Shown here: positions 1 to 5,904 of the stretch, piece by piece
Numbering within the stretch: position 1 is the first letter of the stretch
Layout of the letters: every line of letters starts with the position of its first letter
Source: Bacteroidales bacterium UBA6244
GTDB taxonomy: Bacteria; Bacteroidota; Bacteroidia; Bacteroidales; F082
Length of the DNA stretch: 5,904 nt
Assembly: GCA_002440885.1 (NCBI GenBank)
Contig: DJVY01000213.1
Location: 1-5,904 of the forward strand
Direction of reading: 5' to 3'
Made by a program: the position numbers and the translations under genes
The notes under the pieces: generated by a model
Databases searched by the model: none
What the model saw: only the letters and a program-made list of their open reading frames with translations
What the model was told of the DNA's origin: nothing

Positions 1-162
1 GATGCTGTCCACCGTCACCCTCCCCAGTCGCATCATGGTTTCGCGGTATATGTTTGTGAGGGACCTGCCCAATTTGTGTTTCAGAGAATCCGGCTGAAGA
101 TCCTGAGAAAACGTAGCGAAAGCGATGGCAAGCAGACAAGCGATAAAAAAGGATTTCTTCAT
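1..162 (-). CDS. Secreted protein of unknown function, N-terminus only (cut by window edge)
   Basis: An open frame starts at the ATG at 162-160 and stays open for 54 codons to the left edge. The first residues read MKKSFFIACLLAIAFATFSQ: a short lysine n-region, a hydrophobic core of about 14 residues and a plausible signal peptidase I site near SFS/Q or its neighbours. There is no lipobox cysteine in the usual place (the only Cys is inside the core), so a periplasmic or secreted protein is more likely than a lipoprotein. The visible mature part is polar and basic and ends with RLGRVTVDSI. A promoter-like TATATTTG lies 32 bases upstream, and a terminator-like repeat separates it from the susD-like gene, so it appears to be its own transcription unit. 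The family cannot be identified from this fragment. The final segment is loosely reminiscent of the start of Bacteroides golvesin/'xanthan lyase'-type secreted proteins, but that is only a guess. Confidence 0.75.
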   Translation of the reverse strand, partial: MKKSFFIACLLAIAFATFSQDLQPDSLKHKLGRSLTNIYRETMMRLGRVTVDSI

Positions 163-193
163 TGGATTCTCACTTTATTTTTTTCAATATTCA

Positions 194-201
194 CAAATAT
201 A
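194..201 (-). promoter_or_regulatory. Bacteroidetes-type -7 promoter element for the partial secreted-protein gene
   Basis: Read on the minus strand, the sequence is TATATTTG, an exact match to the Bacteroidetes -7 consensus TAnnTTTG. It ends 31 bases before the ATG at 162, which would give a leader of about 25 nt. A TTTG (plus-strand CAAA at 228-231) lies about 26 bases upstream, further than the usual 19-21, so the -33 element is not convincing. Its position just past the terminator-like repeat supports an independent transcription unit. Confidence 0.5.
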
Positions 202-272
202 GGGAAAATGCATGAATCTTTTAATCTCAAATTTACTACCATTTAAACAATGGCAGGAAGGTGAGTTTTATT

Positions 273-366
273 AAAAAGGGTTGTCTAAAAGTTTTACTTC
301 TATTCCGTTTGATACCTTTAAATCATTTAAATGACACAAAGGTAATCGAAGAACTTTTAGACAACC
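273..366 (-). terminator. Nested inverted repeat with T-run, probable terminator of the susC/susD-like operon
   Basis: A perfect 15-bp inverted repeat, GGTTGTCTAAAAGTT at 279-293 against its complement at 352-366, encloses further pairing: CTTC 297-300 with GAAG 348-351, TACCTTT 313-319 with AAAGGTA 338-344, and a central palindrome CATTTAAATG at 324-333. On the minus strand the distal arm ends in ACAACCC and is followed directly by five T's (277-273), as in a factor-independent terminator. It begins 25 bases after the susD-like stop codon. The plus strand has no T-run after the stem (TTATAAAAG follows), so the polarity fits the minus-strand operon. The length of about 88 bp and near-perfect ends also resemble a small non-autonomous transposable element, but no target duplication is evident. 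Confidence 0.6.
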
Positions 367-391
367 TTATAAAAGCGAGATAATCAAATAA

Positions 392-2116
392 TTATTTCCA
401 TCCCTGATTTTGTTCCAGTTGAGGATTCAAAGATATTTGATCCGAAGGTATAGGATACCAGTAGTGTTTCTTATTGAACTGGCGTGTTTTCTTCTTTGTT
501 CCGTCGATATAACTACCTACCTTATCCACAATATAATTATACGGGTCGTTTACAATGTTTGCTCCCATCAATATATCAGGATGTAAGGAAGAATCCAGTT
601 TATCGAGTTGATGCCATCTGATGAGATCCCAGTAACGGGTCCAGTTATCAAACATTAATTCGTTGCGTCTCTCTCGTCGAACTTCCCATATCAGATCACT
701 TACTCCCATATTATTGGCTGGATCGGAGTATCCGACATTTATGGTTAACTGTGGAATACCGGCCCTATCCCTTAACTTATTAATTGAGTTATCAAGATCG
801 GCTTGGGTTATGCTACCTAACTCTGCACAAGCTTCTGCATATTGTAAGTATACTACAGATAACCAGAATATTGGAGCATGTGTAAAATTGGCGCCGGTCT
901 GATTTCTATACATGTTATCCAAGCTTTTGTTGTCGTATTTATTTACTCCATATCCAGTGGAGGATGTCATTGATATTCCGGTCCCAAAACGGGTGAATCC
1001 TCGTCCTACATAGCAGAGTGCAGTATCAATAGTTTGGCCGAGACGTTTATCACGCACATCCAATAATCTTTTAATCGACATAACTGTATCGGGAACAATA
1101 TTACCGCCTACCGTTTTGGTACCTATTTTCATCACTGCAACATCAGATTTATCAAGTGTAGTGAGTGCCAGAGGCTTACCATCCGTAAAAAGGTATGACT
1201 CAAATGCATTCTTACTCATACCACTTATCTGTGTTGATGAACTGATATATGCTATCAATGAATGATGCAATACATTTTGTTTATACGCTTTATAGAAAAT
1301 CATTTCAGGATTAGTTGCCAGATTTACCGAATTATAATTTCCCTGGTATGAACCATTTAGCGTTAAACTTCGATTCATAAGAAACGAAGCCGCATTTTTC
1401 GTTTCGTTGAGAAACTTTGTGGCACCTGCTTGATCGGGAGCCGATTGACCATCCTCCGTTTTACGATATTTACGAAAAGTGCCTTCGAAGAGCGTAATTT
1501 CGGCTTTCATGGCATAGGCGACATTTTTGTTCAACTTTGTTTTTGAATTATTGTCATACATGTTGTCACAGGCAAAATTTAAATCTCCTAACACGTTATC
1601 CATTACCAAATCACGATTTTCACGGACACCGTACAAATACCCTTCATCGGTTATATCCAGTGATTTATCTACCCATGGGATATCTCCATATGCACGCACA
1701 AGCTGATAGTGATGCCAGGCTCTCATTAAACGGCCAACGCCTTTCCAATGATTTTTGGCTTCTTCGCTCATATTTACTTTATCCACATTTTCAAGTAAAA
1801 TATTTGCACGTCTGATTTCAATCCAGCCATCACGCCAGTTTGTACTGCTTGCCGGTACGTTTTGGAATGTCCAGTCAGCAAAACTTCCTCCCGCCTGATC
1901 ATCAGAAAGGGTGCGAAAATAAAAAAGACCTGTGCCGCCGGCATTTCCGTATCCTAAGAAATCTTGATAGAATGTGTTGGCATAACCTGTTACATTACTT
2001 TCATTTGTCCAGAAATTATCGTTGGTGAAAGTATCCAACGGACCTTTATCCAGAAAGTCATTACACGATGACATGGATAGAATTGCAGATATTGTTAGTA
2101 TAATTATTTTCTTCAT
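392..2116 (-). CDS. SusD/RagB-family surface nutrient-binding lipoprotein
   Basis: Encodes 574 residues, typical for SusD homologues. The start chosen is the ATG at 2116-2114; an in-frame ATG 18 codons earlier (2170) lies inside the susC-like gene and would put a polar stretch before the signal sequence. The protein opens with MKKIIILTISAILSMSSC, a type II signal peptide with lipobox MSSC (Cys18), followed by NDFLDKGP, the usual SusD mature start. Family landmarks are RANILLENV (103-111), the helical-repeat segment WHHYQLVRAYGDIPWV (134-149), RRERRNELMFDNWTRYWDL within about 480-498, and the C-terminal YPIPSDQISLNPQLEQNQGW block (about 554-573). SusD proteins sit on the cell surface as a hinged lid over the SusC barrel and capture ligand for import. 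The gene follows the SusC-like gene after 31 bases with no terminator between them, so they are co-transcribed; an A-rich run precedes the ATG in place of a Shine-Dalgarno. The ligand cannot be inferred. No frameshift or truncation is seen. Confidence 0.96.
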   Translation of the reverse strand: MKKIIILTISAILSMSSCNDFLDKGPLDTFTNDNFWTNESNVTGYANTFYQDFLGYGNAGGTGLFYFRTLSDDQAGGSFADWTFQNVPASSTNWRDGWIEIRRANILLENVDKVNMSEEAKNHWKGVGRLMRAWHHYQLVRAYGDIPWVDKSLDITDEGYLYGVRENRDLVMDNVLGDLNFACDNMYDNNSKTKLNKNVAYAMKAEITLFEGTFRKYRKTEDGQSAPDQAGATKFLNETKNAASFLMNRSLTLNGSYQGNYNSVNLATNPEMIFYKAYKQNVLHHSLIAYISSSTQISGMSKNAFESYLFTDGKPLALTTLDKSDVAVMKIGTKTVGGNIVPDTVMSIKRLLDVRDKRLGQTIDTALCYVGRGFTRFGTGISMTSSTGYGVNKYDNKSLDNMYRNQTGANFTHAPIFWLSVVYLQYAEACAELGSITQADLDNSINKLRDRAGIPQLTINVGYSDPANNMGVSDLIWEVRRERRNELMFDNWTRYWDLIRWHQLDKLDSSLHPDILMGANIVNDPYNYIVDKVGSYIDGTKKKTRQFNKKHYWYPIPSDQISLNPQLEQNQGWK

Positions 2117-2147
2117 ATTGATATCTTTTTTCAATGAGTACAATAAT

Positions 2148-5100
2148 TCAGAATGTAAGCTGAACACCAAATGATACTGTCCTGTACATTGGATCTATTC
2201 GTCCCCATGTTGCATTACCCAGGCTTACACCTTCTTCTTTGTCATTCACTTCAGGATCGACAGGAGCGTTGCTCTTGTTAATCAGTTCCATCAGATTATT
2301 TGCACTAAAATAAAATCTGGCTTTTTGCATATGTATCCGTGATGCAAGACCGCTAGGAAGCGTGTAGCCCAGTGTTAAGTTCTTGAAGCGCAGATAGGCC
2401 ATATCCACAATATATTTTGTCTGAGGGTAAAAGTTATGATTACCCAATTCAAGAACAGCGATTGTACCTCTACCAGCATTACCGGGGAATAACCTTGGAA
2501 AATCGGCATCAGAATCCGGGTTTTCTTCCGTCCAGTAATTTGTCTGATTTTCATATATGGCGTCGGCACCACGCATCATTGGCATGACAAACGCACTTTG
2601 GGTCCAAACCGAACGTTTGCCAACACCCTGGAAAAACATATCAATATCAAAGCCTTTCCATTCTCCACCTAGACGAAAACTGTATTGATAACGCGGAGTG
2701 GTATTACCGATCACTTTCAGATCGCCATGATCATCTGCTGTGCCTTTCCCTCCATCAATAACGCCACTTCCGTCTAAATCTTTGAATTTGATATCTCCCG
2801 GGCCAAAAACAAATGTTCCCTGTTGTAATCCGGTTTGGGATGCAATCCCAGTCTTATAGGTACCATCTGTATTAAAATCTTCCGTAGTAAAATAACGATC
2901 CGTTTCGAATCCCCAGATATCTCCGTACCTTTTGCCGCTATAATTCTGGTTCAACAATTTCGTATCGTTATCCCATTTTGTAATATCCGTGATAAAGTCG
3001 CCTACATTCGCGTTGGCATATACCTGTACATCATTGAAACGATGACGCCAGTCAACATTTAATTCCCAGCCTCTTGTACGAAGTGTTCCTGCATTGATAT
3101 AGGGTGCAGTGGCTCCGAGTACCTGTGGCATTGTCTGACCCGGAGCAAGCATATCTTTCGTTGTACGTTGATACCAGTCGAAAGTGAAATTCAGTTCATT
3201 GTTAAAGAGTCCTAAATCGCCTCCAATGTCGAGTGTTTGTATACGTTCCCATTTCAATGTGGAAGAAACCAGTTTGGGCAGGTCGTAGGCTACCACTTTG
3301 GTTCCGTCATCTGCCAGCCAATTAGTATTGCTTTCCGTACGTTTCGCCAGTGTGGAAAGGTACATGTTATTACCTACTGCCTGATTGCCGATTTCTCCAT
3401 ATGAGGCCCTTAACTTAAGATTATTAATCGATTCTTTTAAAGGATTGAAGAATGTTTCTTCGCTGATTCTGTATCCTGCTGATGCAGATTTGAAGAAAGC
3501 CCAGCGGTCGTTAGCAGGAAACCGGGAAGATCCGTCATAGCGTCCATTTAACTCCAACAACCATTTCCCGTTATAGTTATAGTTAAGACGTCCGAAATAA
3601 CCAGCAGTTGCCCAATGTGAATGTTCCCCATCGACATATTGAGTGCCTGTAGCCAGATCAAACTCCGGAAGATTATAGTCCAACAGGTCATCTCTCTCTG
3701 AATAGTGGTTGAAATACGTATTCCCTTCTGCATTTCCACCCAACATGAGATTCAAGTTATGGTTATTTGGCAGAGAAAATTCATAATTCCCATAAATGTT
3801 CAATGCAAAAGTTTTATCCTGATCAGACTGTTGTTCCAGCCATGAACTACTGGTATATAACGTTGTATTTTCGATCGCACCACCCCAGGAGTTCCATCCA
3901 CCCAAAGGAATATAGGCTGCTTTATAGGTATAGTTATTCACGTTATAAGTGTAATCGGCATTTAATGTCAATCCCTTTGCAAGTGTTGCTTTTGCAAAAG
4001 TTCCCATACGTATAAAACTGTTGTTATCGGTCCAGTCTCCTGCCTGTTTGCGATAAGCAATATCATTGCGCATATCAATGCCCTGATATGATCCATATGG
4101 GCCGAAAAAGCTTCCCCAGCGCCACATGTACTGATAGGTAGTTCTTCGTGTCGCAGGACCGGAAAAATCTTTATTGCTATAGTTAAACCGTGCGCCAACC
4201 TGTAACCAGTCATTAACATCGGTTGTGAGATTCAACATGGCAGTCCATTTATCCAATTTTTCCGGGTAGTAAGTCATGATGCCCTCGTCGTGGTTATAAC
4301 CTACCGACATATAATAAGAGGTTTTCCCACTTATACCTTGCAGAGATAGATTGTGACTCTGTGACGGTTTCCAATTCCGAAACATGATATTTACGACATC
4401 CCAGTCGGCAAAATACATCCCCACTCCATTATTATCCAGGATAAAGTCACCAAGCGGTTTCGAACTATCTGTAAGTGCATCTTTGTGTCCCAATACCATT
4501 TCTCTGTAATTGGCCTTCTTGCCGTTATGTTCATCTCTCCATTTTTCGGCATAAGGAAGCATCTCATCCAGATACATGCCAAATAGTTCGTTTGCCAAAC
4601 CTGCGCGTCCGTTTGCGGCAATTAATGCTTCCAATTGCGTTGGTACATCCGGATAGTCAGGCAAGATTGTGGACGTATCCCAAGCAAAATTATTGGTGTA
4701 GTTTACAGATACCCGATCTACTTGCCTGGCAGACTTGGTAGTGATAAGTATCACACCAAAAGCAGCTCTGGTACCATAGATTGATGTTGATGCCGCATCT
4801 TTCAAAACAGATATATTTTCAATATCCTGGGTATTCAAAAGTGAAAGATCATCCATTGGTACACCGTCAACAACTATTAAAGGTTTACTTGTAGCATCAT
4901 TGCTTAATGTTCCTAAGCCACGTATTGTAACGGAAGGTTGTGCTCCTAACTTACCACTATTACTGATCACAGAGAGACCAGGCACAGCACCCTGAAGTGC
5001 TTTGGAAATATCGGAATAGGGGCGGGCTTCAAGTGTCTTACCAACATCTACGGTAGAAACAGCACCGGTTAAATTGGCCTTTGTTTGTGTACCATACCCC

Positions 5101-5786
5101 ACCACCACCAATTCTTCCAGGGCTTGTGCATCTTCTCTGAGTGTGATGTTGAAGTTGATACCTCCTGTTGTCTTTACTGTTTGGCTCAGATATCCGATGT
5201 AGGTAATCTGTATGGTCGCATCGTTTGCCACATTCAGAGAGAAATTTCCGTTTATGTCGGTAATGGTGCCATTGGTTGTGCCCACTTCAACAATGTTCGC
5301 ACCGATAATGAATTCACCATTTACATCCCGCACCGTTCCGGTGATGGTTCTGTGGGTTTGCTGAACTTCTTTGGTGTCAGTTGTGGTTTCTTCCTTTTTC
5401 TTACTTTCAATAGCATCCCGTTCCCTGGAAATGGTGATTTGCCGGTTTACGATGGAGTACACCAGGTCGGTATTCTTCAGCAACAAATTCATAATTTCTT
5501 CTATCGATTTGTTGTCAAAAGAAACGTTCACACTCTTTGATAAACCGGCTTCGGTATTATCCATTATCAGAAACAGATAATCGCTGTTCTGTTCAATTTC
5601 TTGCAATGCTTCCCGCAACGTGACACCTTTTAATTCGGCACTGACCGATTTCGATTGTGAATAGGTGTTTTCTGCTGCCATTGAAAAGACACAGAGGAAA
5701 GTTATTAAAAAATAAATTTTCATGATTTTTAAAAACTTGTTGTCTTTTTTCAGATTGATCTGTTTAAAGTTTTGCTTTTCTTGCAT
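2148..5786 (-). CDS. SusC/RagA-family TonB-dependent outer-membrane transporter with N-terminal STN signalling domain
   Basis: Encodes 1212 residues from the ATG at 5786-5784. The order is: a signal peptide with a long basic n-region (core about 22-36, cleavage near NTYSQ, 40-44); an STN domain (about 46-121, LREALQEIEQNSDYLF and SIEEIMNLLLKNTDLVY); a charged Lys/Glu/Thr linker (121-146); a carboxypeptidase-regulatory-like domain (about 148-218, ITGTVRDVNGEFIIGANI); the SusC signature EELVVVGYGTQTKANLTGAV (about 224-243); a plug domain (to about 350, with LQGAVPGLSV, VTIRGLGTL and LIVVDGVPMDDL); then a beta-barrel ending in a C-terminal Phe. An acidic calcium-loop-like DLDGSGVID is at 1003-1011, a segment common in SusC proteins. 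The family forms the TonB-driven channel capped by SusD, encoded next here. The STN domain implies sensing through a FecR anti-sigma and ECF sigma factor, as in FecA and many Bacteroides loci. An alternative start at 5723 leaves a complete, shorter signal peptide; the ATG at 5858 lies inside a hairpin and is unlikely. Substrate unknown. Confidence 0.96.
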   Translation of the reverse strand: MQEKQNFKQINLKKDNKFLKIMKIYFLITFLCVFSMAAENTYSQSKSVSAELKGVTLREALQEIEQNSDYLFLIMDNTEAGLSKSVNVSFDNKSIEEIMNLLLKNTDLVYSIVNRQITISRERDAIESKKKEETTTDTKEVQQTHRTITGTVRDVNGEFIIGANIVEVGTTNGTITDINGNFSLNVANDATIQITYIGYLSQTVKTTGGINFNITLREDAQALEELVVVGYGTQTKANLTGAVSTVDVGKTLEARPYSDISKALQGAVPGLSVISNSGKLGAQPSVTIRGLGTLSNDATSKPLIVVDGVPMDDLSLLNTQDIENISVLKDAASTSIYGTRAAFGVILITTKSARQVDRVSVNYTNNFAWDTSTILPDYPDVPTQLEALIAANGRAGLANELFGMYLDEMLPYAEKWRDEHNGKKANYREMVLGHKDALTDSSKPLGDFILDNNGVGMYFADWDVVNIMFRNWKPSQSHNLSLQGISGKTSYYMSVGYNHDEGIMTYYPEKLDKWTAMLNLTTDVNDWLQVGARFNYSNKDFSGPATRRTTYQYMWRWGSFFGPYGSYQGIDMRNDIAYRKQAGDWTDNNSFIRMGTFAKATLAKGLTLNADYTYNVNNYTYKAAYIPLGGWNSWGGAIENTTLYTSSSWLEQQSDQDKTFALNIYGNYEFSLPNNHNLNLMLGGNAEGNTYFNHYSERDDLLDYNLPEFDLATGTQYVDGEHSHWATAGYFGRLNYNYNGKWLLELNGRYDGSSRFPANDRWAFFKSASAGYRISEETFFNPLKESINNLKLRASYGEIGNQAVGNNMYLSTLAKRTESNTNWLADDGTKVVAYDLPKLVSSTLKWERIQTLDIGGDLGLFNNELNFTFDWYQRTTKDMLAPGQTMPQVLGATAPYINAGTLRTRGWELNVDWRHRFNDVQVYANANVGDFITDITKWDNDTKLLNQNYSGKRYGDIWGFETDRYFTTEDFNTDGTYKTGIASQTGLQQGTFVFGPGDIKFKDLDGSGVIDGGKGTADDHGDLKVIGNTTPRYQYSFRLGGEWKGFDIDMFFQGVGKRSVWTQSAFVMPMMRGADAIYENQTNYWTEENPDSDADFPRLFPGNAGRGTIAVLELGNHNFYPQTKYIVDMAYLRFKNLTLGYTLPSGLASRIHMQKARFYFSANNLMELINKSNAPVDPEVNDKEEGVSLGNATWGRIDPMYRTVSFGVQLTF

Positions 5787-5793
5787 ATCTTTG
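5763..5793 (+). promoter_or_regulatory. Candidate plus-strand (antisense) promoter overlapping the susC-like start codon
   Basis: The plus strand carries TATCTTTG at 5786-5793, an exact match to the Bacteroidetes -7 consensus TAnnTTTG. TTTA at 5763-5766, three of four bases of the -33 TTTG element, lies 19 bases upstream, a normal spacing. Transcription would start at about 5799-5801, directed away from susC and across its leader. The first T of the element is also part of the complement of the susC-like start ATG (5784-5786). The motif is short and can occur by chance; the support comes from its pairing with the terminator downstream on the same strand. Confidence 0.42.
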
Positions 5794-5798
5794 CGTTT

Positions 5799-5882
5799 GA
5801 ATTTTAATTTGTTACCCAATAAATTAATTTTTTTCCTGGTCGGATAATGTTGCCGCATTATCCGGCCTTTTTCTTTTTCTTT
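5799..5882 (+). ncRNA. Putative cis-antisense small RNA opposite the susC-like leader (DonS-like arrangement)
   Basis: This is a predicted transcript of about 80 nt bounded by the candidate promoter at 5763-5793 and the terminator hairpin plus T-tract at 5838-5883. It contains no start codon followed by a meaningful frame and is AT-rich up to the hairpin. It would be fully complementary to the mRNA leader just upstream of the SusC start at 5786. Established background: in Bacteroides, small antisense RNAs such as DonS of B. fragilis are encoded opposite the 5' region of susC-like genes in polysaccharide-utilisation loci and repress them. The match here is in position, strand, size class and the STN-type SusC neighbour, not in any sequence comparison. 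Both ends are inferred, and expression is not shown by the sequence. Confidence 0.42.
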
Positions 5883-5883
5883 T
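5838..5883 (+). terminator. Strong hairpin plus T-tract, factor-independent terminator on the plus strand
   Basis: On the plus strand GGTCGGATAATG (5838-5849) pairs with CATTATCCGGCC (5856-5867) through a 6-base loop TTGCCG, giving 12 pairs including one G-U. A T-rich tract at 5868-5883, interrupted only by two C's, follows immediately. On the minus strand the G-U position becomes an A-C mismatch and the stem is followed by A's, so the polarity is clearly plus. No plus-strand protein gene precedes it, which makes it a likely 3' end for an antisense RNA. Confidence 0.65.
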
Positions 5884-5904
5884 ACTTCGTAGTCATAGGC
5901 AATT

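Larger units (their letters stand above)
5787..5904 (-). other. Leader region of the susC-like gene, no housekeeping promoter visible
   Basis: These 118 bases lie upstream of the chosen SusC start and run to the window edge. Read on the minus strand they contain no TAnnTTTG element; there is no CAAA on the plus strand here at all. This fits either an alternative (ECF) sigma promoter or transcription starting beyond 5904. In the sense direction the sequence can also fold into a 9-bp stem (5841-5849 with 5856-5864, 6-base loop), but A-rich sequence follows it, so it is not a terminator for the operon. The SusC frame stays open to the window edge, so in-frame extension alone does not settle the start. 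A TAA at 5884-5882 in another minus-strand frame could end an upstream gene, but too little is visible to call one. Confidence 0.5.

Noticed and set aside
268..376. Target-site duplication flanking the 279-366 inverted repeat, as proof of a miniature transposable element
   Set aside because: The flanks (TTATTAAAAAG on the left, TTATAAAAG on the right) are both AT-rich and similar, but no direct repeat abuts the arm ends exactly, so a duplication cannot be claimed.
663..902. A 79-codon plus-strand open frame within the susD-like gene
   Set aside because: It is antisense to the conserved SusD C-terminal region, and its length is ordinary for a chance frame there.
2117..2170. N-terminal extension of SusD to the ATG at 2170, overlapping the end of the SusC gene
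   Set aside because: It would place 18 residues ahead of a canonical MKK lipoprotein signal sequence, and the shorter start leaves a normal 31-base intergenic gap with an A-rich upstream run.
5085..5540. A 151-codon plus-strand open frame opposite the STN and carboxypeptidase-regulatory-like domains of the SusC gene
   Set aside because: It lies wholly antisense to well-recognised domain sequence, its product has no coherent signal or domain pattern, and no promoter or start context supports it. It is a shadow of the real minus-strand frame.
5808..5815. GGGTAAC on the minus strand of the leader as an ECF sigma -35 element
   Set aside because: No matching -10 partner could be recognised, and a start from it would fall at about the SusC start codon; too weak to annotate.
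5787..5858. N-terminal extension of SusC to the ATG at 5858
   Set aside because: The ATG sits inside the strong inverted repeat at 5838-5867 and adds a lysine-rich stretch that would push the signal peptide 45 residues in.

Overview
The window comes from a member of the Bacteroidota, most likely order Bacteroidales (Bacteroides, Parabacteroides or a close relative). The evidence is a complete SusC/SusD outer-membrane nutrient-uptake pair, a SusD lipoprotein signal sequence of the usual Bacteroidales form, promoter-like elements matching the Bacteroidetes -7 consensus TAnnTTTG, and AT-rich intergenic DNA. All protein genes lie on the minus strand, so transcription runs from high to low coordinates.

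Layout in the direction of transcription. Positions 5904-5787 hold the susC-like leader, with a strong inverted repeat and no housekeeping-type promoter reading towards susC. Positions 5786-2148 encode a SusC/RagA-family TonB-dependent transporter that carries an additional N-terminal STN signalling domain. After a 31-base gap, 2116-392 encodes its SusD/RagB-family surface lipoprotein partner. A nested inverted repeat followed by a T-run (366-273) ends the unit. A separate minus-strand gene then begins at 162 behind its own TAnnTTTG promoter (201-194) and runs off the left edge; only its signal peptide and about 35 further residues are visible.

How the genes work together. By family knowledge, SusC forms the TonB-driven barrel and SusD the lid that captures an oligosaccharide or peptide-glycan ligand at the cell surface. 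The STN domain is expected to report ligand transport to a FecR-type anti-sigma factor and so release an ECF sigma factor. Those regulator genes are not in the window and would be expected just beyond 5904. No glycoside hydrolase or other enzyme is present, so the substrate cannot be named.

The most interesting non-coding signal is on the plus strand, opposite the susC leader. A TTTA-N19-TATCTTTG promoter-like element (5763-5793) is followed about 45 bases later by a 12-bp hairpin with a T-rich tail (5838-5883). Together these could define an antisense RNA of about 80 nt against the susC 5' leader, resembling the DonS-type cis-antisense RNAs known from Bacteroides polysaccharide-utilisation loci.
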